NCBI GenBank assembly: GCA_903852755.1
Contig: CAINRS010000139.1
Span: 22,259 to 86,258 of the forward strand
DNA length: 64,000 bases
From: an uncultured Actinomycetes bacterium
Lineage (GTDB): Bacteria > Actinomycetota > Acidimicrobiia > Acidimicrobiales > Microtrichaceae
Direction: 5' to 3'
The number at the start of each line of letters is the position of its first letter. The first letter of the stretch is position 1. A program made the translations under genes and the position numbers. The notes under the pieces are model-generated. The model saw only the letters and a list, made by a program, of their open reading frames with translations, was not told the DNA's origin and searched no databases. This document shows positions 50,833 through 59,789 of this stretch, piece by piece.

Positions 50833-52219
50833 GGAGCCCAGCTCCTCGCCATCCGAGGAGCCCAGCTCCTCGCCATCTGAGGAGCCCAGCTCCTCTGTCC
50901 CTGCCGACGAGCCCGGCTCGTCCGTTTCCTCCGGGTCGTCCGGCACCTCCGGGCACTCGGACACCGACGATCGGGGAGCCGCTGCGGGGGAGGCATCCGG
51001 CCCGATGGCCGGAGCGCCCCCTGCGGCGCACCCCGGACGCCACCGTCTCCGAACGGTCGTCGGAGCGTTCCTCCTCGTCGTCGCCGTCCTGCTGACGCCG
51101 GTGTCGGTGCTGGCGGTCTGGTCGCGCAACCAGTTGCTCGACACCGACCGGTACGTCGAGACGGTCACACCCCTGGCCAGCGACCCGGCCGTACAGGACG
51201 CCGTCGTGCAGCGGGTCACCGCGGCCATCTACGACGGTGTCGACGTCCGGCAGCTCGTCGCCGGGGCGTTGCCCCAGGAGGGCGCGTTCCTCGCTGCGCC
51301 CATCAGCCTGGGCATCGAGAACCTGATCGAGAAGATCGCCCGGGAGCTGGTCACGAGCGACCGATTCGCCTCGCTGTGGGTCGACGCCAACCGCACGGCC
51401 CACGACGCGCTGGTCACGGTGCTCACCGAGCCCGGGGACCGCAAGGGGTCGGTCTCGGTGGACCTCTCCGGTGTGGTCGGCGAGGTGCAGTCGAAGCTGT
51501 CCTCGCTCGGCATCACGGCGTTCCAGGGTGAGCGGGCGGCGCCGCAGCTCGAGCTGTTCCAGTCCGAGCAACTGGCGCGGGTGCAGCTCGGTGTGCGGCT
51601 GTTCGACGACCTGGCCACGGTCCTGCCGTGGATCACGATCGCCCTGCTCGTTGCCTCGGCGTTCGTCGTCGTCGATCGTCGTCGTGGGGTGCTCGCCGCC
51701 TTCGCCGGCCTGCTCGTGGGCGCCCTGCTGACCGTCGCGCTGTTCGCGGTCGCCCGGTGGGTCGTCCTGCTCGAGCTCCCCGCAGGGGGGTCGGTCTCGG
51801 CCGCAGAGGCGGTGTTCGACCTGCTGACCCGCTTCGTCCGGGGTGCGGTCCGGGCGCTCGCCGCCGTGGGGTTCGTCGGGGTGCTCGCCGCACTGCTCGC
51901 CGGGCCGAGCCGTCCGGCGACCGCCATCCGCCGGTGGGTGGGCATCGGCGTGGCGCGCACCGGTGACGCCGCAGCGTCGCACGGTGCGCGACTCGGTGGA
52001 TTCGGGGCCTTCGTCGCCGAGAACGTGGCCGCGATCCGGGTCGCGGTCGTCGCGGCGGCGGTCCTGCTCCTCGTCGTGGTCGAGCAGCCGAGCGCCGGAG
52101 CGGTGCTCTGGACGGCGGTGATCACCGCAGTCGCCCTGGTCGTGGTCGAGCTGCTCGCCCGGACGGCCTCGGCCGGGAGCGATCGCGACGAAGCTGCGAC
52201 TCCGGTCTCCACGGACTGA
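50822..52219 (+). CDS. Conserved actinobacterial membrane protein with disordered N-terminus
   Basis: 465 residues. The start GTG 50822 overlaps the cold-shock stop. Residues 3-26 are Glu/Pro/Ser-rich, encoded by the 24-bp repeats, followed by about 40 Ser/Gly/Pro-rich residues. A helix at about 78-100 leads to [19 protein letters not shown] with [16 protein letters not shown], a sequence I recognise in many actinobacterial integral-membrane proteins of unknown function. A large extracytoplasmic loop and four or more C-terminal helices (about 270-300, 305-325, 345-365, 400-440) follow. No function can be given. Because the repeats occupy the first codons, a downstream GTG/ATG start is possible. 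Confidence 0.7.
   Translation: MSSEEPSSSPSEEPSSSPSEEPSSSVPADEPGSSVSSGSSGTSGHSDTDDRGAAAGEASGPMAGAPPAAHPGRHRLRTVVGAFLLVVAVLLTPVSVLAVWSRNQLLDTDRYVETVTPLASDPAVQDAVVQRVTAAIYDGVDVRQLVAGALPQEGAFLAAPISLGIENLIEKIARELVTSDRFASLWVDANRTAHDALVTVLTEPGDRKGSVSVDLSGVVGEVQSKLSSLGITAFQGERAAPQLELFQSEQLARVQLGVRLFDDLATVLPWITIALLVASAFVVVDRRRGVLAAFAGLLVGALLTVALFAVARWVVLLELPAGGSVSAAEAVFDLLTRFVRGAVRALAAVGFVGVLAALLAGPSRPATAIRRWVGIGVARTGDAAASHGARLGGFGAFVAENVAAIRVAVVAAAVLLLVVVEQPSAGAVLWTAVITAVALVVVELLARTASAGSDRDEAATPVSTD
50828..50899. repeat. Three 24-bp tandem repeats with hairpins at the cold-shock stop codon
   Basis: Units at 50828-50851, 50852-50875 and 50876-50899 (last three bases of the third differ). Each contains GAGGAGCCCAGCTCCTC, a perfect 7-bp stem with a 3-nt CCA loop. 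A fourth, unrelated hairpin of equal geometry, GACGAGCCCGGCTCGTC, follows within about 5 bp (about 50905-50921). The array starts at the cold-shock TGA stop and also codes Glu-Glu-Pro-Ser-Ser-Ser repeats of the next protein. Confidence 0.95.
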
Positions 52220-52267
52220 CCGACCGCTCCGTCACGGCCCGAGCGAACCGGCCGGCGCTCACCTCGG

Positions 52268-52273
52268 TAGGCT
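52268..52273 (+). promoter_or_regulatory. -10 element (TAGGCT), leaderless configuration, for the second deacylase
   Basis: TAGGCT ends 6 nt before ATG 52280. Confidence 0.5.
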
Positions 52274-52279
52274 CGGCTG

Positions 52280-54004
52280 ATGCACGACCTCGTGATCCGA
52301 GACGGTCTGGTGGTGGACGGGACGGGTGCTCCGGCGGCTCCCGGTGACGTGGTGGTCGACGACGGCGTCGTCACCGAGGTGACCGGTCCGGGCCGGGCCG
52401 GTCGCGGCCGGCACGAGATCCACGCCGACGGGCGACTGGTCACCCCCGGCTGGGTCGACGTCCACACCCACTACGACGGCCAGGCGACCTGGGACCCGGA
52501 GCTGTCACCCTCGGGCTGGCACGGCGTGACGACGGCGGTGATGGGCAACTGCGGTGTGGGATTCGCCCCGGCGGCGCCCGACCGGCGCGAGTGGCTCATC
52601 CAGCTCATGGAGGGGGTGGAGGACATCCCGGGCACGGCCCTGGCCGAGGGGATGACCTGGAACTGGGAGACGTTCCCGGAGTACCTCGACGAGCTCGAGC
52701 GCCTGCCGCGCACGGTCGACGTGGCGGCGCTCGTCCCGCACGGGGCGGTGCGCGCCTACGTGATGGGCGACCGGGGTGCCGCCAACGAGCCGGCGACCGC
52801 CGAGGAGATCGTCCGGATGGGCGAGATCGTCGCCGAGGCCATCCGCGCCGGTGCCGCCGGGTTCTCCACCACGCGCACGGTGCTGCACCGGGCCAAGGAC
52901 GGCGAGCTCGCAGCGGGCACGACGGCCTCGCCCGACGAGCTGCTCGGCATCGGCGACGCCATGGGCGCAGCGGGCGCCGGAGTGTTCGAGATGGCGAGCG
53001 ACATGGTCGTGCCGGCCGACGAGTTCGCCTGGATGGCCGAGCTGTCGCGCCGCAGCGGCCGGACGGTCACGTTCAACTGCCTGCAGTCCGACGTGTGGCC
53101 CGAGCAGTGGCGCGAGCTGCTCGAGCTCTCGGACCGGGCAGCCGAGACGGGTGCCCGGATCGTCCCGCAGGTCGCCGGCCGTCCGGCCTGCCTGATGTTC
53201 GGACTCGAGTCGAGCTTCCACCCGTTCGTCGCCAACCCGAGCTACCGCCGCATCGCCCGGTTGCCGCTGTCGGAGCGCGTGGCGCAGATGCACACCCCGG
53301 AGGTGCGGGAGGCCATCCTCGCCGAGACCGCCGACATCGGGGACTTCGGCAACTACATGCTGCGGAGCTTCCACAAGATGTTCCCGCTCGGTGACCCGCC
53401 CGACTACGAACCGGCACCGTCGCAGAGCGTGGCGGCCATCGCCGAGCGCACCGGTCGGCGTCCCGAGGAGGTCGTCTACGACCTGCTGCTCGAGCGTGAC
53501 GGGCACGAGCTCCTCTACTTCCCGCTCCTCGGTTACAGCCACGGCGACTTCGGCGCGATCCAGGCGATGTTGGAGCATCCGGGCACGGTGCTCGGGCTCG
53601 GCGACGGCGGTGCGCACTGCGGTCTGCTCTGCGATGCCAGCCTGCCCACCTACATGCTGACCCACTGGGTGCGTGACCGGCACCGGGGCGGCCGTCTCGG
53701 ACTCGAACGGGTCGTCGCCATGCAGACGAGCGAGACCGCCGCCCTGTACGGGTACGGCGACCGGGGCGTGCTCGCTCCCGGCTACCGGGCCGACGTCAAC
53801 GTGGTCGACCTCGACGGCCTGCGCCTGGCCCCGCCGGAGATGGTCCACGACCTGCCGGCCGGAGGTCGACGGCTCGTCCAGCGCGCGTCCGGCTACGGGG
53901 CCACGATCTGCGCCGGGGTCCCGGTCCGGGTGGACGACGCGCCGACGGGTGAGCGGCCCGGCCGGCTGGTCCGCGGCACCCGCCCGACGCCCACCGCCTC
54001 CTGA
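52280..54004 (+). CDS. N-acyl-D-amino-acid deacylase-like amidohydrolase (second copy)
   Basis: A 574-residue relative of the deacylase at 39-40.6 kb. It begins [17 protein letters not shown], has the metal motif [26 protein letters not shown] and a GLGDGGAH motif with Asp replacing the usual residue, and ends with [10 protein letters not shown]. Insertions such as [16 protein letters not shown] distinguish it, so its substrate may differ. It has a leaderless promoter and is followed 10 bp later by an F420-type oxidoreductase, which suggests a two-step pathway. The pair resembles clusters common in mycobacteria and related actinobacteria. Confidence 0.9.
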   Translation: MHDLVIRDGLVVDGTGAPAAPGDVVVDDGVVTEVTGPGRAGRGRHEIHADGRLVTPGWVDVHTHYDGQATWDPELSPSGWHGVTTAVMGNCGVGFAPAAPDRREWLIQLMEGVEDIPGTALAEGMTWNWETFPEYLDELERLPRTVDVAALVPHGAVRAYVMGDRGAANEPATAEEIVRMGEIVAEAIRAGAAGFSTTRTVLHRAKDGELAAGTTASPDELLGIGDAMGAAGAGVFEMASDMVVPADEFAWMAELSRRSGRTVTFNCLQSDVWPEQWRELLELSDRAAETGARIVPQVAGRPACLMFGLESSFHPFVANPSYRRIARLPLSERVAQMHTPEVREAILAETADIGDFGNYMLRSFHKMFPLGDPPDYEPAPSQSVAAIAERTGRRPEEVVYDLLLERDGHELLYFPLLGYSHGDFGAIQAMLEHPGTVLGLGDGGAHCGLLCDASLPTYMLTHWVRDRHRGGRLGLERVVAMQTSETAALYGYGDRGVLAPGYRADVNVVDLDGLRLAPPEMVHDLPAGGRRLVQRASGYGATICAGVPVRVDDAPTGERPGRLVRGTRPTPTAS

Positions 54005-54014
54005 GCGCCCGAGC

Positions 54015-55016
54015 GTGCGGGTCCTGGCGCCGGTCTACGGCCTGACGAGCGCAGCGGCCGAGGCCAGCGCCCTGGCCGCGGCCGGGGTGGACGGGGTCTT
54101 CACCTTCGAGGGACCGCACGACGTGTTCGTCCCGTTGGCGCTCGCCGCTGCGGCGGCCGACGTCTCGGTCATGACGAACGTGGCCATCGCGTTCCCGCGC
54201 AACGCCGTCCACCTGGCCCACGCCGCGTGGGACCTGCACGAACTCTCCGGCGGTCGGTGCACCCTGGGTCTGGGTGCGCAGGTGCGGACGCACGTCGAGC
54301 GGCGCTTCGGTGTCGGGTTCGACCGGCCGGTCGAGCGCATGCGCGACACCGTCGAGGCGGTCCGGGCCGTGTTCCGGACGTGGCAGACGGGCGCGCCGCT
54401 CGACCACCGGGGGCCCTTCCGCACGCACACGCTCATGACGCCCATGTTCTCGCCGCGGCCGCACCCCGCCGGGCCGCCCCGACTCGCCGTCGGCGGGCTG
54501 GGCCCCCGGATGTGCGCGCTCGCCGCAGAGGTCGCCGACGAACTCGCCGTCATGCCGGTCACGAGCGAGCGGTACTTCGCCGAGCGCACGCTGCCGGCGG
54601 TGGCCGACGGGCTCGGTCGGCGGGATCCGGCGCTCGGCCGCTTCGAGGTACTGCCCGAGCTGATCGTCGCCTGCGGTCGCGACGACGCCGAGCAGGCCGT
54701 CGCCGACGCCGGGTGCCGGGCGCTGCTCGGGTTCTACGCGTCCACGCCGGCGTACCGGCCCGTGTTCGACCACGAGGGGTTCGGCGACGTCCAGCCGGTT
54801 GCGCAGGGCCTGACCCGGGAGGGTCGCTGGGACGAGCTCGCATCCCTGGTCCCCGACGAACTCCTGGACCTGGTGGTGGTCCGCGGCACCCCGGAACAGG
54901 TCGCTTCGGCCATCTCGAGGCGCTACGCCCACCACGCGACGCGGGTGTGCGTCTACACCCCGTACGCCGCAGTTGACGGCCTGCTCGCCGATCTGGTGGC
55001 GGCGATCAGCACCTGA
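54015..55016 (+). CDS. LLM-class F420-dependent oxidoreductase (MSMEG_2256-like)
   Basis: A 333-residue TIM-barrel oxidoreductase. Notable segments are GVDGVFTFEGPHDVFVPLALAA, VMTNVAIAFPRNAVHLAHAAWDL, SGGRCTLGLGAQVRTHVERRFG and PRLAVGGLGPRMCALAAEVADE, which match a family I recall as TIGR03617. F420 use is likely but unproven. GTG 54015 lies 10 nt after the deacylase stop, so cotranscription with that gene is likely. The substrate is unknown; the neighbouring amidohydrolase may produce or prepare it. Confidence 0.9.
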   Translation: MRVLAPVYGLTSAAAEASALAAAGVDGVFTFEGPHDVFVPLALAAAAADVSVMTNVAIAFPRNAVHLAHAAWDLHELSGGRCTLGLGAQVRTHVERRFGVGFDRPVERMRDTVEAVRAVFRTWQTGAPLDHRGPFRTHTLMTPMFSPRPHPAGPPRLAVGGLGPRMCALAAEVADELAVMPVTSERYFAERTLPAVADGLGRRDPALGRFEVLPELIVACGRDDAEQAVADAGCRALLGFYASTPAYRPVFDHEGFGDVQPVAQGLTREGRWDELASLVPDELLDLVVVRGTPEQVASAISRRYAHHATRVCVYTPYAAVDGLLADLVAAIST

Positions 55017-55172
55017 TCGCCGCCTGAACCGCCGGAGCCCGGGTACCCGGCCGCCGCGAGTGTTCACCGAAGCGTCCGAGTCACGTCACCGGCGCACCAA
55101 CCCACGGCAAGTTCGGACGCGGAGACTCCGGTCGCCACGGAGGCTGCCGTGGCCTGATTCTGGGAGATGTCG

Positions 55173-58100
55173 ATGCGCCGCATCCTTTCGTTGTCCGCTG
55201 TCGTTGCCCTGGTGGCGCTCGTCGCCGCGGCGTGTGTGATGCCGTCACCGCCGCAACCACCGGTCGGTCCCGTTCCGACCTTCGGCCTGCTCGGCCGGTA
55301 CGAGACCGGGCTGGGCAACGGCTCCGGTGAGATCGCCTCCCTGGACCGGGACCGGATGGTCGTCACCAACAGCGACGACAACAGCATCGACCTGGTGGAC
55401 GTCACCAACCCGGCTGCTCCGACGCTCGCCCAGCGGATCCCGCTCGGCGCCTACGGCGCCGCACCGACGAGCGCCGCCCTCAGCCGCGGTCTGGTGCTGG
55501 TCACCATGACCGCTCCGGTGGCCACCGACCCCGGTACGCTGGTGGCGTTCGACCGCAACGGTCGCTTCCTCGGCCAGGCCACGGTCGGTGCCGACCCGGA
55601 CTCGGTGATCATCGGCTCGAACGGCGCCCGCGCCGTGGTCGCCAACGAGGGTGAGCCCAACGCCGACTACTCGATCGACCCCGAGGGGTCGGTCAGCGTC
55701 GTCGAACTCGAGGCCCTCTACCCGCTGACGTCCAGCCTGGAGCCGTCCTCCCCGTCGTACACTGGCTCGCCGCTCGTCGCCGCCAACACGACGACCATCG
55801 GCTTCTCCGACTTCAACGTCGGTGCAGCCCGTGCCGCCGAGCTGCCCGCCGGCGTCCGGATCTTCGGCCCGGGTGCATCAGTCGCCCAGGACCTCGAGCC
55901 CGAGTACCCGTCCATCGACCCGACGTTCGCCACGGCGTGGGTGACCCTGCAGGAGAACAACGCGGTCGCCGAGATCGACCTGCTCGGCAAGTCGGTCGTC
56001 TCCATCCAGTCGCTCGGCACCGTCGACCACAGCCTGCCCGGGAACGGCATCGACGCCTCGGACAGGGACAACACGATCAACGTCGCCAACTGGCCGGTCG
56101 AGGGGCTCCCGCTGCCGGATGCCATCGCCTCGTTCCGGGTCGGCCCGAAGACGTACTACCTGACCGCCAACGAGGGCGACGCCCGCGACTACAGCACCTT
56201 CAAGGAGGAGGTCCGGGTCTCGAACGGCGCCGTCGTCCTCGACCCCGCCACGTTCCCCAACGCAGCGACGCTGAAGGCCAACGCCAACATCGGTCGCCTC
56301 AACATCACGAACACCAGCCCGAAGAACGGGAGCGGCCAGTACACGGAGCTCAACGCCTTCGGCACCCGTTCCTTCTCGATCTTCGACGAGGACGGCACCC
56401 TGGTCGCCGACACCGGCGACGAGTTCGAGCAGGTGATCGCTGCGACCCTGCCCGAGTTCTTCAACGCCGGGAACGAGAACTCGACGTTCGACGACCGATC
56501 CGACAACAAGGGTCCCGAGCCCGAGGGTGCGGCCACCGGTGTCGTCGACGGCAACCAGCTCGCCTTCGTCGGCCTCGAGCGGGTCGGCGGCGTCATGGTC
56601 TACGACGTGTCGAACCCGGCGGCGCCGGAGTTCCTCCAGTACCTCAACACTCGTGACTTCGGTGTGCCGGTCGTCGACACCGACGCCGGTCCTGAGGGCG
56701 TCGGGTTCGTCAAGGCGGACCGCAGCCCGAGCGGCCTGCCGCTCGTCACCGTCTCCCACGAGATCTCGGGCAGCGTGGTCCTGTACGGGCCGATCGACCC
56801 CGACGGTGCAGGCGAGTTGACGCTGCTCCACAACAACGACGGCGAGTCGGCCCTGCTGACTCAGACCGCCTCGTCCGGCGGGACGACCGTCTCCGTCGGA
56901 GGCGTCGCCGGGTTCGCCGCCGTGGCCGACCGTGAGCGTCGTGACGCCGTCGCCCAGGGCAACTCGGTGCTGAACGTCTACGCCGGCGATGCGTTCCTCG
57001 CCTCGTCGTCGCTGGCCTGCGTGCTGCCCCCGGCGCCGTCGACCACGCCGGTGTACGACGCCGTCGCCCAGCGCCAGATCGACTACGACGCCCACATCCT
57101 CGGGAACCACGAGTTCGACTTCAACCCGGACTTCCTGGAGCGGTTCATCAAGGGGTTCCGCACCAACGGCCGCCTCACGCAGCCGTTCCTGTCGGCCAAC
57201 CTCGACTTCTCGGGCGAGCCGGGCCTCGCCACGCTCGTCGAGGGTGACGGCCTGCTCGCCGGCGCCACGGTCGGCGACCGGGTCGTGGCGAAGTCGAAGA
57301 TCGTGACCGACCGGGTGACCGGCGGACGCTTCGGGGTGGTCGGAGCGACCACGCCGCTGCTGCCGACGATCTCCTCGCCCCGCAACGTCACGGTCACCCC
57401 GGATCTGGCCTCCACCGCAGCGACGGTCCAGACCGAGGTCGACCGGCTCCGGAACGACTTCGGCGTCGAGCGGATCGTCGTCGTGTCGCACCTGCAGGAC
57501 ATCGCCAACGACAAGTCGCTCGTGGCGCTGCTCGAAGGTGTCGACATCGCCGTCGCCGGCGGTGGTGACGAACTGCTGGCCAACCCGGACGTCCCGGACG
57601 CGAGCGAGCTCCTCCCCGGTGAGTCGGCCCCGGTCGGCACCTACCCGACGCTGCAGACCGCAGCCGACGGTGTGTCGGTGCCGATCGTGACGACGAGCGG
57701 CAACTACCGCTACCAGGGCCGTCTCGACGTCGAGTTCGACGCCAACGGGAACGTGGCCTCGGTCGACTCCGAGGACAGCTTCCCCCGCCGCGTCGTTCCG
57801 GTCTCGGCAGCTGCGACGACGCTCGGGATCACCGACGCCGTCACACCCGACGCCGCCATCCAGACCTCGGCGGTCGACCCGGTGAGCGCCTGCACGGCGG
57901 CGTTCAACCAGCCGATCGTGAACACCGAGGTCGTGTTGAACACCTCCCGCGGGTCCAACACCTTCACCGGCAAGGGCAACCGGACCGCCGAGACCAACAC
58001 CGGCAACACGGTGACGGACTCGTACCTGGCGGCCTACGACGAGTACGGCCCCGCGGCCGGGCTCCCCGCCCGCGGCCCGGCCAACCCGGTCGTCGCCGTG

Positions 58101-58700
58101 CAGAACGGCGGTGGCATCCGCGACAACGCCGGTCCGGCGCTGCCCGTCGGTGGCACCGCTCCGGGTGAGATCACCCGGAAGAACACCCTCGACACCCTGG
58201 CCTTCTTCACGAACCTCGTCACGGTCGTCAACGACGTCACCCCGACGGAGTTGAAGGAGATCCTCGAGCGGTCGGCTGCGAGCCTGCCGGGTTCCGGAGG
58301 TCAGTTCCTCCAGATCGGTGGCCTGAAGGTGACCTACAGCGTTGCGGGTACCGCCCAGGTGATCACCGGTACCGCCGTGACGACCGCAGGGAGTCGGGTC
58401 GTCAGCGCCGAACTGCCGGACGGCACCAAGATCATCGACGCCGGTGCCGTCGTGCCGGGAGCACCGAGCGTGAAGATCGTCACCAACAGCTTCACCGCTG
58501 CCGGCGGTGACAACTTCACGACGCTCACCAACACGCCGGCGGGCGACCGGGTGAACCTCGGAGCCACCTACGAGGCCGTCTGGGTCGACTATCTCCAGTC
58601 GCTCGCCCCGGGCACCCCGGGTGGACTGACGTCCCGTCCCACGATCACCGCAGCGCAGTACCCCGCAGGCGGTGAGGGCCGGATCACCGTCACCCCCTGA
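55173..58700 (+). CDS. Choice-of-anchor I plus 5'-nucleotidase-like lipoprotein
   Basis: A 1175-residue exported protein. The signal sequence ends with the lipobox VAAAC (Cys21). Residues about 30-545 form a choice-of-anchor I (beta-propeller-like) domain, as in alkaline phosphatase relatives. From about 548 a metallophosphoesterase/5'-nucleotidase follows. Its first metal motif is HNNDGES (553-559), with AGDA near 604 and GNHEFD at 644-649. The segments IVVVSHLQDI, GGGDELL and TSGNY are next, then the C-terminal nucleotidase domain with AVQNGGGIRDN. It should release phosphate from nucleotides or other phosphate esters outside the cell. ATG 55173 sits 6 nt after GGGAG (55162-55166), favouring it over ATG 55167. 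The 156 bp upstream have no clear promoter. Confidence 0.9.
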   Translation: MRRILSLSAVVALVALVAAACVMPSPPQPPVGPVPTFGLLGRYETGLGNGSGEIASLDRDRMVVTNSDDNSIDLVDVTNPAAPTLAQRIPLGAYGAAPTSAALSRGLVLVTMTAPVATDPGTLVAFDRNGRFLGQATVGADPDSVIIGSNGARAVVANEGEPNADYSIDPEGSVSVVELEALYPLTSSLEPSSPSYTGSPLVAANTTTIGFSDFNVGAARAAELPAGVRIFGPGASVAQDLEPEYPSIDPTFATAWVTLQENNAVAEIDLLGKSVVSIQSLGTVDHSLPGNGIDASDRDNTINVANWPVEGLPLPDAIASFRVGPKTYYLTANEGDARDYSTFKEEVRVSNGAVVLDPATFPNAATLKANANIGRLNITNTSPKNGSGQYTELNAFGTRSFSIFDEDGTLVADTGDEFEQVIAATLPEFFNAGNENSTFDDRSDNKGPEPEGAATGVVDGNQLAFVGLERVGGVMVYDVSNPAAPEFLQYLNTRDFGVPVVDTDAGPEGVGFVKADRSPSGLPLVTVSHEISGSVVLYGPIDPDGAGELTLLHNNDGESALLTQTASSGGTTVSVGGVAGFAAVADRERRDAVAQGNSVLNVYAGDAFLASSSLACVLPPAPSTTPVYDAVAQRQIDYDAHILGNHEFDFNPDFLERFIKGFRTNGRLTQPFLSANLDFSGEPGLATLVEGDGLLAGATVGDRVVAKSKIVTDRVTGGRFGVVGATTPLLPTISSPRNVTVTPDLASTAATVQTEVDRLRNDFGVERIVVVSHLQDIANDKSLVALLEGVDIAVAGGGDELLANPDVPDASELLPGESAPVGTYPTLQTAADGVSVPIVTTSGNYRYQGRLDVEFDANGNVASVDSEDSFPRRVVPVSAAATTLGITDAVTPDAAIQTSAVDPVSACTAAFNQPIVNTEVVLNTSRGSNTFTGKGNRTAETNTGNTVTDSYLAAYDEYGPAAGLPARGPANPVVAVQNGGGIRDNAGPALPVGGTAPGEITRKNTLDTLAFFTNLVTVVNDVTPTELKEILERSAASLPGSGGQFLQIGGLKVTYSVAGTAQVITGTAVTTAGSRVVSAELPDGTKIIDAGAVVPGAPSVKIVTNSFTAAGGDNFTTLTNTPAGDRVNLGATYEAVWVDYLQSLAPGTPGGLTSRPTITAAQYPAGGEGRITVTP

Positions 58701-58816
58701 CGCGACGAGCGCCTCCCACGTGTCGGCCCGTGGCGACTCCGCATCCTCGAACGGTGCGGACGCTGCGGGCCGGTGCGCGTGCGGGTCCGTGACCCGGGCC
58801 GCGCCGGGTGGGACCG

Positions 58817-58822
58817 TATGCT
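58817..58822 (+). promoter_or_regulatory. -10 element (TATGCT), leaderless configuration, for menB
   Basis: TATGCT ends 7 nt before GTG 58830, which argues for that start rather than the overlapping ATG at 58818. The 129-bp gap before it, after the nucleotidase stop, shows nothing else I can identify. Confidence 0.5.
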
Positions 58823-58829
58823 CGCCGCC

Positions 58830-59789
58830 GTGAGCGACGATGTAGCCCCGGCCGCCGACCGGGACCCCGGGGTCTCGGCGATCTTCGACCCCTCGGCGTG
58901 GACCACCGTGGGCGGGTTCGACGAGCTCCGCGACATCACCTACCACCGGGCGGTGGACGTCGGCGTCGTGCGTGTGGCCTTCGACCGTCCCGAGGTGCGC
59001 AACGCGTTCCGGCCGTCGACCGTCGACGAGTTGTACCGAGTCCTGGACCACGCCCGACAGTCGTCCGACGTCGGGTGCGTGCTCCTCACCGGAAACGGTC
59101 CCTCGCCCCGGGACGGCGGCTGGGCGTTCTGCTCCGGCGGCGACCAGCGGATCCGCGGCCGTGACGGCTACCGCTACACGGTCGACGACGGTGACGAGCC
59201 CGGTCTGACCGCCGAGCACATCGATCCGGCCCGCAGCGGTCGGCTCCACATCCTCGAGGTCCAGCGGCTCATCCGCACCATGCCCAAGGTGGTGATCTGC
59301 GTGGTGCCCGGCTGGGCCGCCGGTGGTGGCCACAGCCTCCACGTGGTGAGCGACCTCACGCTCGCCAGCCGCCAGCACGCCCGGTTCAAGCAGACCGACG
59401 CCGATGTGGCGAGCTTCGACGGTGGGTTCGGATCCGCCTACCTGGCCCGGCAGGTCGGCCAGAAGTTCGCCCGCGAGATCTTCTTCCTCGGCGAGGAGTA
59501 CTCCGCTGAGGACGCCCACCGGATGGGGATGGTCAACGCCGTGGTGGACCACGACGACCTGGAACGGGTCGCCCTCGAGTGGGGCTGCAAGGTGCTCGGC
59601 AAGTCGCCGACGGCGCAGCGCATGCTGAAGTTCTCCTTCAACCTGATCGACGACGGCCTGGTCGGTCAGCAGGTGTTCGCCGGCGAGGCGACCCGGCTCG
59701 CCTACATGACCGACGAGGCCGCAGAGGGCCGCGACTCGTTCCTGGAGAAGCGGCCTCCGGACTGGTCGTCGTTCCCGTGGCACTACTGA
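58830..59789 (+). CDS. menB: 1,4-dihydroxy-2-naphthoyl-CoA synthase
   Basis: Closes the second ring in menaquinone synthesis, converting o-succinylbenzoyl-CoA to dihydroxynaphthoyl-CoA. 319 residues, close to the usual length of actinobacterial MenB. Family-specific blocks are HRAVDVGVVRVAFDRPEVRN, DGGWAFCSGGDQRIRGRDGY, PGWAAGGGHSLHVVSDLTLAS, QTDADVASFDGGFGSAYLARQ (catalytic Asp region) and EGRDSFLEKRPPDWSSFPW. The start is chosen from the leaderless -10. No other men genes are visible here. The next gene overlaps its end by 13 bp. Confidence 0.96.
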   Translation: MSDDVAPAADRDPGVSAIFDPSAWTTVGGFDELRDITYHRAVDVGVVRVAFDRPEVRNAFRPSTVDELYRVLDHARQSSDVGCVLLTGNGPSPRDGGWAFCSGGDQRIRGRDGYRYTVDDGDEPGLTAEHIDPARSGRLHILEVQRLIRTMPKVVICVVPGWAAGGGHSLHVVSDLTLASRQHARFKQTDADVASFDGGFGSAYLARQVGQKFAREIFFLGEEYSAEDAHRMGMVNAVVDHDDLERVALEWGCKVLGKSPTAQRMLKFSFNLIDDGLVGQQVFAGEATRLAYMTDEAAEGRDSFLEKRPPDWSSFPWHY

